64,000 nucleotides of DNA from an uncultured Lachnospiraceae bacterium (GTDB taxonomy: Bacteria; Bacillota; Clostridia; Lachnospirales; Lachnospiraceae). The translations under genes were made by a program, and so were the position numbers. The stretch lies in the NCBI GenBank assembly GCA_900314445.1, contig OMVA01000086.1, forward strand, positions 1 through 64,000, given 5' to 3'. The notes beneath the pieces were generated by a model. The model had not been told where the DNA came from. It was given only the letters and a program-made list of their open reading frames with translations, and did not search any database. Positions 16,788 to 24,624 of the stretch are shown here, piece after piece; within the stretch, counting starts at the first letter, position 1, and the number at the start of each line of letters is the position of its first letter.

Positions 16788-18734
16788 ATGGAAGTAGTAT
16801 TAGCCGAACATGCTGGTTTTTGTTTTGGTGTTAAAAGAGCAGTTGAAACAGCTTTTCATGCTGCGAAAACCGGTAAGAATGAAGGACGACCAGTCTTTAC
16901 CTATGGCTCAATTATTCATAATGAGTCTGTAGCATCCAGACTTGTAGAAGATGGAGCGAAAGAAATTAATACAATAGAAGAAATACTTGCTTTACCAGAG
17001 AATGCAGAGCTTATTATTCGTTCTCATGGAGTAGGTAAAGATGTATATGATGCCTGCGAGAGAAAGGGACTTTCCCTTATTGATGCTACCTGTCCTTTTG
17101 TAAATCGTATTCATGATATTGTTGCCAAGCAAAGTCAGGTGGGAGATGTAATTCTGATTATTGGCAAGCCAGGACATGCAGAGGTGGAAGGCACAATTGG
17201 ATGGAGTAAGACAAGTCCATTTGTCATTGATTCCAAAGAGGACATTGCAGCTCTTCCAAAGGAAATATCCAAAAAAAATATAACTGTTGTGGCTCAAACA
17301 ACTTATTCTTTAAAAAAATTTGAGGAATTAGTTGAAATATTGCAGCAACTTGATTATAATATTACTGTTTGTAAAACTATATGTAATGCTACTGAGGAAA
17401 GACAGGGCGAAGCAGAGGAGCTTGCAAAGCAATGTGACGCCATGATTGTTATTGGTGGTAAGTCTAGTTCAAACACACAAAAGCTTTTTGATATTTGTCA
17501 AAAGCAATGTAGAAATACTTACTATATACAGACACTTGATGACTTGGATTTTTCTGTTTTTGAATCCACGAGTAAGGTAGGTATTGCTGCCGGGGCCAGC
17601 ACCCCAAATTATATTATCGAGGAGGTTCTAAACAGAATGTCAGAAGAAAGTTTTGCACAAATGCTTGAGAATGAGCAGCCAACAAACATCCGCCCAGGAC
17701 AGGTGGTGGAAGGAAAGGTTATTCAGGTAAAGCCTGATCAGCTTGTTGTCAACATCAATTACAAGTCAGAGGGAATCGTGACTGCTTCTGAATATTCCAG
17801 CACTCCTGTTGATTTAACTACAGAGGTGAAGGAAGGGGATCCTATCACAGTTAAGGTAGTTAAGATTAACGATGGTGAAGGTCAGGTAGTTCTTTCCCGT
17901 AAGAGAGTTGCACAGGAAAAGGTAAATAAGGAGCTTGAAGAAGCTTTCAATAATAAGACAGTTCTTACTGGTAAGGTTGTTCGTATTCTTTCAGGCGGTC
18001 TTCAGGTAAGTGTTGACGATGCACGCGTATTCATCCCTGCATCACTTGTATCAGACGGTTTCGTTCGTGATTTCTCTTCATACATGGATCAGGAAATTCA
18101 GTTTGTTATTACTGAATACAATCCACAGAAGCACAGAATCATTGGTAACCGCAAGCAGTTAGTAGAAGCTGAAAAGGCTGAAAAGGCTGCTGAATTATTC
18201 AGCAATATCCACGAAGGTGATGTTGTTGAAGGAACAGTTAAGAATATCACAAACTTCGGTGCATTCATCGATCTCGGTGGCGCTGATGGACTTCTCCACA
18301 TTTCAGAAATGTCTTGGGGACGTGTTGATCACCCAGATAAGCTCTTCAAGGTTGGGGATCATGTAAAGTGCTTCATTAAGGAAATCCACGGCGAGAAGAT
18401 TGCTCTTTCTTGCAAGTTTGATGATGCAAATCCTTGGAATGGTGCTGACGAAAAGTACGCTGTTGGTAAGGTTGTAACTGGTAAGGTTGCTCGTATGACA
18501 GAGTTCGGTGCTTTTGTTAACCTTGAGCCGGGTATTGATGCACTTCTTCATGTATCTCAGATTTCTAAGGATCACATTGAAAAGCCATCAGACGTTCTTA
18601 AGCAGGGTCAGGAAGTTACAGCAGAAGTTGTAGACCTCAAGATTCCAGAGCAGAAGATCAGCATCTCTATCAAGAGATATGAAGCTCGTCAGAATGGTGA
18701 AGCTGTAGCAGAAGATGCAGGTTCAGAAGAATAA
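16788..18734 (+). CDS. ispH: Fused IspH (HMBPP reductase) and ribosomal protein S1
   Basis: Two functions in one 648-residue frame. Residues 1-283 are IspH, the [4Fe-4S] enzyme making IPP/DMAPP in the MEP pathway. Its three cluster cysteines are present as C12 (AGFCFGV), C102 (DATCPFV) and C199 (KTICNATEERQ), with catalytic Glu in GHAEVEGT. Residues 304-630 hold four S1 RNA-binding repeats starting near 304, 388, 474 and 558, as in clostridial S1. IspH-S1 fusions are known in Clostridia. Odd points: a strong internal Shine-Dalgarno (17619-17625) precedes ATG 17637, codon 284, exactly at the junction. Lysine codons are mixed AAA/AAG in the IspH half but essentially all AAG in the S1 half. Confidence 0.95.
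   Translation: MEVVLAEHAGFCFGVKRAVETAFHAAKTGKNEGRPVFTYGSIIHNESVASRLVEDGAKEINTIEEILALPENAELIIRSHGVGKDVYDACERKGLSLIDATCPFVNRIHDIVAKQSQVGDVILIIGKPGHAEVEGTIGWSKTSPFVIDSKEDIAALPKEISKKNITVVAQTTYSLKKFEELVEILQQLDYNITVCKTICNATEERQGEAEELAKQCDAMIVIGGKSSSNTQKLFDICQKQCRNTYYIQTLDDLDFSVFESTSKVGIAAGASTPNYIIEEVLNRMSEESFAQMLENEQPTNIRPGQVVEGKVIQVKPDQLVVNINYKSEGIVTASEYSSTPVDLTTEVKEGDPITVKVVKINDGEGQVVLSRKRVAQEKVNKELEEAFNNKTVLTGKVVRILSGGLQVSVDDARVFIPASLVSDGFVRDFSSYMDQEIQFVITEYNPQKHRIIGNRKQLVEAEKAEKAAELFSNIHEGDVVEGTVKNITNFGAFIDLGGADGLLHISEMSWGRVDHPDKLFKVGDHVKCFIKEIHGEKIALSCKFDDANPWNGADEKYAVGKVVTGKVARMTEFGAFVNLEPGIDALLHVSQISKDHIEKPSDVLKQGQEVTAEVVDLKIPEQKISISIKRYEARQNGEAVAEDAGSEE
17619..17639 (+). promoter_or_regulatory. 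Internal ribosome-binding site and ATG at the IspH/S1 junction
   Basis: GAGGAGG (17619-17625) is followed after 11 bases by ATG (17637-17639), in the fusion frame. Translation from here would give a 365-residue protein beginning MSEESFAQMLEN, which looks like the natural start of a free clostridial S1. The two Glu codons that form the site are GAG GAG, while nearby Glu codons are mostly GAA. Confidence 0.55.
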
Positions 18735-18753
18735 TTAAAATGAATTTTTTGGG

Positions 18754-18780
18754 GGGGATGCATATTTGCATCCCCTTTTT
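18754..18780 (+). terminator. Terminator after the ispH-rpsA fusion
   Basis: GGGGATGCA (18754-18762) pairs perfectly with TGCATCCCC (18767-18775) across a TATT loop and is followed by TTTTTC. It contains the TTTGCAT motif seen in other intergenic hairpins. Confidence 0.9.
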
Positions 18781-18841
18781 CATTTACAAATGAAATGCAC
18801 ATTCCATTTGCATAAAGATTTAAATGTTTATAAAATAGGGC

Positions 18842-18870
18842 TTGCATTCATATAGTCACTGTGCTATATT
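18842..18870 (+). promoter_or_regulatory. rplS promoter
   Basis: TTGCAT (18842-18847), a 17-base spacer and TATATT (18865-18870). Transcription would start near 18877, just before the structured leader. Confidence 0.75.
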
Positions 18871-18879
18871 AAACAAGTT

Positions 18880-18945
18880 GTTGTAAGACGGTCCGCTGTA
18901 CCTTCGGTAGTATGAACGTCTGAAAATATATATCTATACTATTTG
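18880..18945 (+). promoter_or_regulatory. Candidate ribosomal protein L19 leader
   Basis: The untranslated stretch between promoter and rplS can fold with AGACG (18886-18890) against CGTCT (18917-18921) enclosing a small TACC-TTC-GGTA hairpin (18899-18909). A leader upstream of rplS is a known regulatory RNA family in low-GC Gram-positives; membership here is by position and fold sketch only. Confidence 0.5.
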
Positions 18946-18958
18946 GAGGTTTTTTATC

Positions 18959-19312
18959 ATGACAAATGCAGACATCATTAAGAACATTGAAGATGCGCAG
19001 ATTCGTAAGGATGCTCTTGAATTCTCAGTAGGTGATACTATTAAGGTTCATGGTCTTATCAAGGAAGGCGACAAGCAGCGTATCCAGGTATTCGAAGGAA
19101 CAGTTATTAAGATTCAGGGTACAGGCGCTAGAAAGACATTTACAGTACGTAAGTCTTCAAACGGCGTTGGCGTTGAAAAGACATGGCCAATGAATTCCCC
19201 ACTTGTTGAGAAGGTTGAAGTTGTTCGTCAGGGTAAAGCTAGACGTGCTAAGCTCTTCTATCTTCGTGACCGTGTTGGTAAGCGTGCAAAGGTTAAGCAG
19301 CTTATTAAATAA
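18959..19312 (+). CDS. rplS: Ribosomal protein L19
   Basis: A 117-residue 50S protein located at the interface with the 30S subunit. The blocks [23 protein letters not shown] and [17 protein letters not shown] are diagnostic, and the basic C-terminus [20 protein letters not shown] is normal. TTGGAGG precedes ATG 18959. It has its own promoter, leader and terminator, so it is monocistronic. Codon use is biased as in highly expressed genes. Confidence 0.98.
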   Translation: MTNADIIKNIEDAQIRKDALEFSVGDTIKVHGLIKEGDKQRIQVFEGTVIKIQGTGARKTFTVRKSSNGVGVEKTWPMNSPLVEKVEVVRQGKARRAKLFYLRDRVGKRAKVKQLIK

Positions 19313-19324
19313 TTATGTTCATCT

Positions 19325-19355
19325 AGGCCGGATGCGAATCGTATCCGGTCTTTTA
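19325..19355 (+). terminator. rplS terminator
   Basis: AGGCCGGAT (19325-19333) pairs with ATCCGGTCT (19343-19351, one G-T pair), followed by TTTTATTTTT. Confidence 0.85.
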
Positions 19356-19421
19356 TTTTTCCTTTTTTAAACATTTGTTGTATGATATATACAGTTTATT
19401 TACTAAAGGTTTGGAGATTTT

Positions 19422-20018
19422 ATGCGTAGAAAACATAGAGATTCTGCATATTTTCATTTGCAGAAAGAAAAAGTTGAAAAGAATATTTCCTGGTGGAAAA
19501 TTTTGGTGAATTATCTGCTGGTTATTTTTGCAGCTGTTGTGTTGGCATATGGCTTTGTTACTTTTTTATGCCAGTGCATACGTATGAATGATTCGTCAAT
19601 GGAACCACTTTGTCATCAGAGAAATGTGCTTCTTGTGGATAAAATCAGCTATAAAATCAGAGAGGTTAAGCGTGGTGATGTTGTTGCCATTGAGAGAACT
19701 GAAAATAAGAACACAATGATTATAAAAAGAGTTGTAGGACTTCCTGGCGATACGGTGGCTGTTGTGGGAGGTCGTCTGGTAATTAATGGAAAACAGACAG
19801 ATGCAAGTCTTTCCTATTCTTATATAGAAAGAGAAGGAAGACTGACCGAACCTGTTACATTAGATGATGATGAATATTTCGTAATTGGAGATTCACCAAG
19901 TCAGAGTGAAGATTCCAGATTTGTAAGTTTTGGAGACATTAATAAGTCCGAAATTAAAGGACGTGTTTTTTATGCCTGGGTTGATCACCAGGGAAAGAAG
20001 GTAACGAATGGCGATTGA
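19422..20018 (+). CDS. Type I signal peptidase (short form)
   Basis: It cleaves signal peptides from exported proteins. The 198-residue protein has a cytoplasmic head, one membrane anchor (about 28-50), and the Ser/Lys dyad: Ser59 in NDSSMEPLC and Lys102 in IIKRVVGLPGD. The C-terminal box appears as VIGDSPSQSEDSR, whereas most members have GDNR-x-NSxDSR, so that box is slightly degenerate. Two of the three residues after the catalytic SM also differ (EPL for xPT). It ends overlapping rbgA by 11 bases. A second signal peptidase follows rbgA, so this locus has two in a row. Confidence 0.9.
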   Translation: MRRKHRDSAYFHLQKEKVEKNISWWKILVNYLLVIFAAVVLAYGFVTFLCQCIRMNDSSMEPLCHQRNVLLVDKISYKIREVKRGDVVAIERTENKNTMIIKRVVGLPGDTVAVVGGRLVINGKQTDASLSYSYIEREGRLTEPVTLDDDEYFVIGDSPSQSEDSRFVSFGDINKSEIKGRVFYAWVDHQGKKVTNGD

Positions 20019-20868
20019 ATGGTATCCTGGACATATGACCGCGGCTATGCGCCGTATGGAAAAAGATTTACCTTTGGTAGATTTAGTTATTGAATTATTG
20101 GATGCAAGAATTCCTATTTCCAGTAAAAATCCAAAGCTGGATTCTCTGGTAAAAGGAAAAAAGAAAATCATTGTTCTCAATAAGGCAGATCTTGCTGATC
20201 CGAAATTCACGGAAGAATGGGTAAAAGTTTTAAAGAAGAAATATGAATTTGTAATTCCAATGGATTCTCGAAGCAAAAAGGGAATGACTGAAGTTAAAAA
20301 GGCTGCTGGTATTGTACTTCAGGAGAAGAGAGAAAGAGATAAGAAGAAGGGAATTGCTGCAAGACCTATTAAGACTATGATTGCTGGTATTCCTAATGTA
20401 GGAAAGTCAACATTCATTAATTCTTTTGTAGGTAAAGTAACAGCTAAGACTGGAAATAAGCCTGGTGTTACTCGTGGCAATCAGTGGATTCGTATCTCTC
20501 AGGATTTAAATCTTTTAGATACACCTGGTGTTCTTTGGCCTAAATTTGATGATCAGGCTGTTGGTTACAAGCTGGCTTCTTATGGAGCTATTGCAGACCA
20601 TGTGTTTGATGAAGGGGATGTTGCCTTTACTGCCATTGGATACATGAAAAAATATTATTGCAATGCTTTATCTGAGAGGTATAAAATAGAAAATGTGTCC
20701 GAAATGGACAATTTAGCTATTTTAACGCAGATTGGAATTAACAAAAAGCTTTTGAAAAAGGGAGCTGAAGTAGACTTTAGCAGAGCTTCTCATATGCTTT
20801 TAGAGGATTTGCGTTCTGGTCGTCTGGGAAGAATTTCATTGGATGATCCATTTGAACAAGAAGATTAA
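20008..20868 (+). CDS. rbgA: Ribosome biogenesis GTPase RbgA (YlqF)
   Basis: A circularly permuted GTPase needed for late assembly of the 50S subunit. The permuted order is visible: G4 (LNKADLA) comes first, then G1 (IAGIPNVGKSTFINS), then G3 (LLDTPGVLWPKF), with a C-terminal RNA-binding helical domain. The 286-residue length is typical, as is the start IEWYPGHMTAAMRRME. It overlaps the end of the upstream signal peptidase gene by 11 bases. Proximity to rplS fits the rplS-lepB-rbgA-rnhB order found in Bacillus and Clostridia. Confidence 0.96.
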   Translation: MAIEWYPGHMTAAMRRMEKDLPLVDLVIELLDARIPISSKNPKLDSLVKGKKKIIVLNKADLADPKFTEEWVKVLKKKYEFVIPMDSRSKKGMTEVKKAAGIVLQEKRERDKKKGIAARPIKTMIAGIPNVGKSTFINSFVGKVTAKTGNKPGVTRGNQWIRISQDLNLLDTPGVLWPKFDDQAVGYKLASYGAIADHVFDEGDVAFTAIGYMKKYYCNALSERYKIENVSEMDNLAILTQIGINKKLLKKGAEVDFSRASHMLLEDLRSGRLGRISLDDPFEQED

Positions 20869-20886
20869 TTGTCGGGGTAGACTGAT

Positions 20887-21921
20887 TTGAATTTTCAAGA
20901 AGAAGAGAATGATTTCTTTAAACTCGCTGAAGAGGAATCTGCAGAGCGAGAAAGAAAAGAACAAAAGAAGCTTGAAAAGGCTGAAAAAAGGGCTGAAAAG
21001 AGAGCTTTAAAACTTAAGAAAAAAGAAGAAAAGCGTCATAAGAAGTTAGGCTTATCGGATGATGTGGATGCTGAATCTACAGAATCTAAAGAAGGTGCTG
21101 CTGATGAAGTTAGTTCTAATGAAGAGGAAGCTTCTGCTGATGCAGTAACTACTGCTGAGAAAGACACTTCTACGGAGAATGGAACTGCTACAGAAGAAGT
21201 AAAAGCTAAAGAAGAAGCAACTTCTAAGGAAGAAGTGGCTTCACAGGGAGATGAATCCCCTGCCAGGGATTTGGCTGCAAGTGATTCGGAAAATACAGAA
21301 AAAAAGTCTCTAGAATCTGAAAAAGATTCAGAGGATGATGATAAAAAATCCCGCAGACGTAAACGTAAGAGGGGTGAGAAATATAGAGACCCTAATCTTA
21401 ATATCGTTCAGGAATTACTGAGTCTCATCGTCTACATTGGTGTAGTAATTCTTATTTGTTTTATTATCATGAACTTTGTTGGTGGACGTGTTCAGGTTGA
21501 AGGTCCATCCATGCAGGATACTCTCTATACAGGTGATAATCTTTGGGTAGACAGAGTCTCCTATAAGTTCTCAGATCCAAAGCGATTTGATGTGGTTGTA
21601 TTCCCAGTTGCTGATGGTAGCTATTATATCAAGCGTGTTATTGGACTGCCTGGAGAAAAGGTACAGATTCTTCCAGATGGTACCATCTTAATTAATGATA
21701 AGGCTTTGGATGAGCATTATGGCAAGGAAACCATTTGGGATCCTGGTATCGCCGCTCAGCCATTCTATCTTGGCAAGGATGAGTATTTTGTACTTGGTGA
21801 TAATCGTAACGATAGCCATGATAGCCGTGCATCAGATATAGGTAATATTTCTAAGGATGATATTTTTGGTAAAGCAGTATTCCGACTGTCGCCAATTGAA
21901 AAATTCGGAAAGATTGACTAA
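20887..21921 (+). CDS. Type I signal peptidase with long charged N-terminal extension
   Basis: The catalytic part (about 173-344) is a normal signal peptidase I: membrane anchor near 175-198, Ser208 in EGPSMQDTLYTGDN, Lys249 in YYIKRVIGLPGEKV, and the VLGDNRNDSHDSR box. In front of it lie about 170 extra residues that are almost all Glu, Lys, Ala, Ser, Thr and Asp. They begin as a basic/acidic predicted coiled coil (10-55), continue as an acidic repeat-rich region (58-150) and end in a KSRRRKRKRGEKYR patch before the anchor. They would lie in the cytoplasm. The start is TTG at 20887 after CGGGGTAG; no ATG lies between it and the conserved region. Confidence 0.9.
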   Translation: MNFQEEENDFFKLAEEESAERERKEQKKLEKAEKRAEKRALKLKKKEEKRHKKLGLSDDVDAESTESKEGAADEVSSNEEEASADAVTTAEKDTSTENGTATEEVKAKEEATSKEEVASQGDESPARDLAASDSENTEKKSLESEKDSEDDDKKSRRRKRKRGEKYRDPNLNIVQELLSLIVYIGVVILICFIIMNFVGGRVQVEGPSMQDTLYTGDNLWVDRVSYKFSDPKRFDVVVFPVADGSYYIKRVIGLPGEKVQILPDGTILINDKALDEHYGKETIWDPGIAAQPFYLGKDEYFVLGDNRNDSHDSRASDIGNISKDDIFGKAVFRLSPIEKFGKID

Positions 21922-21925
21922 TTTT

Positions 21926-21953
21926 AAGCGCATCTTCTTTTGGAGATGCGCTT
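21926..21953 (+). terminator. Hairpin between signal peptidase and rnhB
   Basis: AAGCGCATCT (21926-21935) pairs perfectly with AGATGCGCTT (21944-21953). No T tract follows, so it may protect the upstream mRNA or attenuate weakly. Confidence 0.45.
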
Positions 21954-21981
21954 ATCTGCATATTTATGGAAGGATGGAATT

Positions 21982-22767
21982 ATGAAAATCGTAGATATTA
22001 AATCGGAACTTTCAGAGATTGTAAAAATGCCAGTGGAAGCGTATTTTCAGCGCAAAGTTCATTTGCAGGAATTTATTAAAAAGTATGAGGCGGATGATCG
22101 GGCTGGTGTTGTCAAAATCTGCCAGTCAGCAGAAAAAACCATTGCGGAAATTGATGCTGAGTTGATCCGTTTGGATGGCATGTATTTCTACGAAAGAGAA
22201 AATCGTAATAAATATCCTGTGATTTGTGGAGTGGATGAAGTGGGAAGAGGTCCATTTGCCGGTCCAATTGTTACAGCAGCTGTTATTTTGCCAAATGATA
22301 TTTGCATTCCATATTTAAATGATTCCAAGAAACTTTCCCATCAGAAAAGGGAAGAAATTTATGACTTAATCATGGAGAAAGCTGTTTCTGTTTCATTTGG
22401 TATTCATTCTGAAAAGACCATTGACGAGATTGGTGTAGGGAAAGCGGATAGTGATGCTATGAAGAATGCGGTACTGGGACTGTCCCAGCCACCTGACCTT
22501 GTGCTTGTGGATGCTTTCCCTATTCCTGGTCTTTCAATGAAGCAGATTCCTATTATTAAAGGTGATGCCAAGTCTGCTTCCATTGCAGCGGCATCCATTG
22601 TTGCCAAGGTAAAAAGAGACCGTTTTATGGTAGAAATGGATGAGAAATATCCTGGATATGGCTTTGCAAAGAACAAGGGATATGGTTCCAAGGACCACAT
22701 TGAAGCTTTGAAGAAAATGGGACCATGTGAAATCCACAGAAAATCATTCATTCATAATTATATTTAA
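21982..22767 (+). CDS. rnhB: Ribonuclease HII
   Basis: It removes RNA, including single ribonucleotides, from RNA-DNA hybrids. The signature GVDEVGRGPFAGP holds Asp85 and Glu86 of the active site, and KGDAKSASIAAASIVAKV-R-D-R is the typical second block. ATG 21982 follows GGAAGGATGG, giving 261 residues, including the roughly 70-residue N-terminal domain seen in Gram-positive RNase HII. The in-frame ATG at 21940 falls inside the preceding hairpin. rbgA-lepB-rnhB is a conserved neighbourhood. Confidence 0.96.
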   Translation: MKIVDIKSELSEIVKMPVEAYFQRKVHLQEFIKKYEADDRAGVVKICQSAEKTIAEIDAELIRLDGMYFYERENRNKYPVICGVDEVGRGPFAGPIVTAAVILPNDICIPYLNDSKKLSHQKREEIYDLIMEKAVSVSFGIHSEKTIDEIGVGKADSDAMKNAVLGLSQPPDLVLVDAFPIPGLSMKQIPIIKGDAKSASIAAASIVAKVKRDRFMVEMDEKYPGYGFAKNKGYGSKDHIEALKKMGPCEIHRKSFIHNYI

Positions 22768-22771
22768 GGAT

Positions 22772-22816
22772 ATCCTTGCATTTATTCTTGCAAATGATAT
22801 TTGCATAAGCAAGGAT
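22772..22816. repeat. Nested intergenic hairpin with TTTGCAT core
   Basis: The outer stem ATCCTTGC (22772-22779) pairs with GCAAGGAT (22809-22816), and the inner stem TGCAAAT (22789-22795) pairs with ATTTGCA (22799-22805). The 16-mer CAAATGATATTTGCAT (22791-22806) also occurs inside rnhB at 22292-22307. Confidence 0.6.
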
Positions 22817-22861
22817 TCATCTATTAAGTACTTTTTGTTTTGTATTTCATGGGGGATGAGT

Positions 22862-23218
22862 ATGCAAAATGACCGTAAAGTGGGGGCAGACTATGAGAGT
22901 AAGGCTGCCGCATATCTTGAGGCAAAGGGGTATAGAATACTGGAAAGAAATTTCCGTAACCGAATGGGAGAGATTGATATTATTGCAATGTCGCCTGAAA
23001 ATGTGATTGCCTTTGTTGAAGTAAAATTCAGGAAAAATGAAAACTATGGCAGTCCATTTGAAGCGGTGAATGAAAGAAAGCAATACCAGATATTTAGAGT
23101 TGCTTCCTTTTATCTCGCTTCTAAAAATATTGATCCTGATTTTCCTCTTCGTTTCGATGTGATTGGAATAGTAGGAAATGGGAAAATCAAGCATTTGGAA
23201 AATGCATTTACTCGCTAA
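22862..23218 (+). CDS. yraN: UPF0102 nuclease-fold protein YraN
   Basis: A 118-residue member of the YraN/UPF0102 family, which has a restriction-endonuclease-like fold. The motif GEIDIIA-x17-FVEVKFR contains the D-ExK type catalytic residues, and the preceding GADYESKAAAYLEAKGYRILERNFR block is typical. It is often next to rnhB, as here. The cellular role is unsettled; links to DNA processing and cell division have been proposed. ATG 22862 is chosen because the GGGGGATG purine run ends 6 bases before it. The frame is open further upstream but that part is intergenic hairpin. Confidence 0.88.
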   Translation: MQNDRKVGADYESKAAAYLEAKGYRILERNFRNRMGEIDIIAMSPENVIAFVEVKFRKNENYGSPFEAVNERKQYQIFRVASFYLASKNIDPDFPLRFDVIGIVGNGKIKHLENAFTR

Positions 23219-23238
23219 GGAGGGCAAGTGTGGTTTTC

Positions 23239-23267
23239 TTTACTTTGCCACGTGATTATTGTAAAAT
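23239..23267 (+). promoter_or_regulatory. Possible der promoter
   Basis: TTTACT (23239-23244), a 17-base spacer and TAAAAT (23262-23267), 32 bases before the der start codon. Confidence 0.45.
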
Positions 23268-23298
23268 TTATTAGTTAAAAAATGAACAGGAGTAAAAT

Positions 23299-24624
23299 AT
23301 GGCAGGTAGAGTAGTAGCAGTTGTAGGAAGACCAAACGTGGGTAAATCCACTCTCTTCAATACACTTGCTGGAGATAAAATTTCAATTGTAAAAGATACA
23401 CCTGGTGTTACCCGCGATCGTATTTATGCGGATGTTGAATGGTTAAACGAAAAGTTTACCCTGATTGATACAGGTGGTATTGATAGTAATTCGGATGACG
23501 TGTTGTTTCGTTCTATGCGTGAGCAGGCTGAAATCGCTATTGAAACAGCAGACGTCATTATTTTTGTGACTGATGTTAAGGCAGGTGTCACTGCTGATGA
23601 TATGGCAGTTGCAGACATGCTTAGAAGAAGTAAAAAGCCTATTATTCTTTGCGTAAATAAGGTTGATAACTTTGATAAGTATGAATCCTATGTTTATGAA
23701 TTCTATAATCTTGGTTTAGGAGATCCAATTGCGGTTTCAGCAAGTGGAATGCTGGGACTTGGTGATTTAATGGATGAAGTAATCAAGCATTTCCCAGAGG
23801 GTTCTGACCAAATTGATGATACAGATACTCCTCGCATTGCTGTAATTGGTAAGCCTAATACAGGAAAATCATCTATGATCAATAAAATGCTGGGCGAGAA
23901 TCGCCTGATTGTATCGGATATTGCCGGCACAACAAGAGATGCAGTTGATACCAAGATAAAACGTAACGGACAGGAATATATCTTTATCGATACAGCGGGT
24001 CTTCGTAGAAAGTCTAAGATCCACGATGAAATCGAAAGATATTCCATCATTCGTACGGTGTCTGCGGTAGAACGCTGTGATATTGCTGTTCTCATGATTG
24101 ATGCTGAAACTGGCGTAACAGATCAGGATACCAAGATTGCTGGTATTGCTCATGAGCGCGGCAAGGGTATGATTATTGTTGTTAATAAGTGGGATCTGGT
24201 TGAAAAAGAAACTGGAACCATGGAAAAGATGAAGAAAGAAATTCAGCAGAAACTGGCTTACATGCCTTATGCTGAAATGATTTTTGTGTCTGCTCTTACA
24301 GGTCAGAGACTGAATAAAATCTTTGCTTTAATTGATAGCGTTGTTCAGTTCCAGTGCCTGAGAATTCAGACTGGTGTTCTGAATGAAATTCTCACAGAAG
24401 CAGTTGCAGAAAATGAACCACCAAATGATAAAGGTAAAAAACTGAAACTTTACTACATTACACAGGTTTCTGTAAAACCACCAACATTTGTGTTGTTTGT
24501 AAATAGTAGAGAACTTGCGCATTTCTCATATATTCGTTACATCGAAAACAAGTTAAGGGAGGCATTTCTCTTTAAGGGAACACCAATTCGTATCCTTGTA
24601 AGAGAAAGAAAAGAAAAAAATTGA
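23299..24624 (+). CDS. der: Ribosome biogenesis GTPase Der (EngA)
   Basis: A tandem GTPase for 50S assembly, 441 residues. The first G domain has GRPNVGKSTLFNTLAG and DTPGVTRDR, with NKVD. The second has GKPNTGKSSMINKMLG and DIAGTTRD, with NKWD. A C-terminal KH-like domain (about 350-441) binds rRNA. The start ATG 23299 follows AGGAG. The stop overlaps the TTG start of plsY by four bases (TTGA), so the two genes are translationally coupled; der-plsY-gpsA is a conserved order in Firmicutes. Confidence 0.97.
   Translation: MAGRVVAVVGRPNVGKSTLFNTLAGDKISIVKDTPGVTRDRIYADVEWLNEKFTLIDTGGIDSNSDDVLFRSMREQAEIAIETADVIIFVTDVKAGVTADDMAVADMLRRSKKPIILCVNKVDNFDKYESYVYEFYNLGLGDPIAVSASGMLGLGDLMDEVIKHFPEGSDQIDDTDTPRIAVIGKPNTGKSSMINKMLGENRLIVSDIAGTTRDAVDTKIKRNGQEYIFIDTAGLRRKSKIHDEIERYSIIRTVSAVERCDIAVLMIDAETGVTDQDTKIAGIAHERGKGMIIVVNKWDLVEKETGTMEKMKKEIQQKLAYMPYAEMIFVSALTGQRLNKIFALIDSVVQFQCLRIQTGVLNEILTEAVAENEPPNDKGKKLKLYYITQVSVKPPTFVLFVNSRELAHFSYIRYIENKLREAFLFKGTPIRILVRERKEKN

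Noticed and set aside
22727-22861. Upstream extension of the yraN frame overlapping rnhB
   Set aside because: The extra codons cover the intergenic nested hairpin and show no conserved residues; the purine run before 22862 fits the shorter start.
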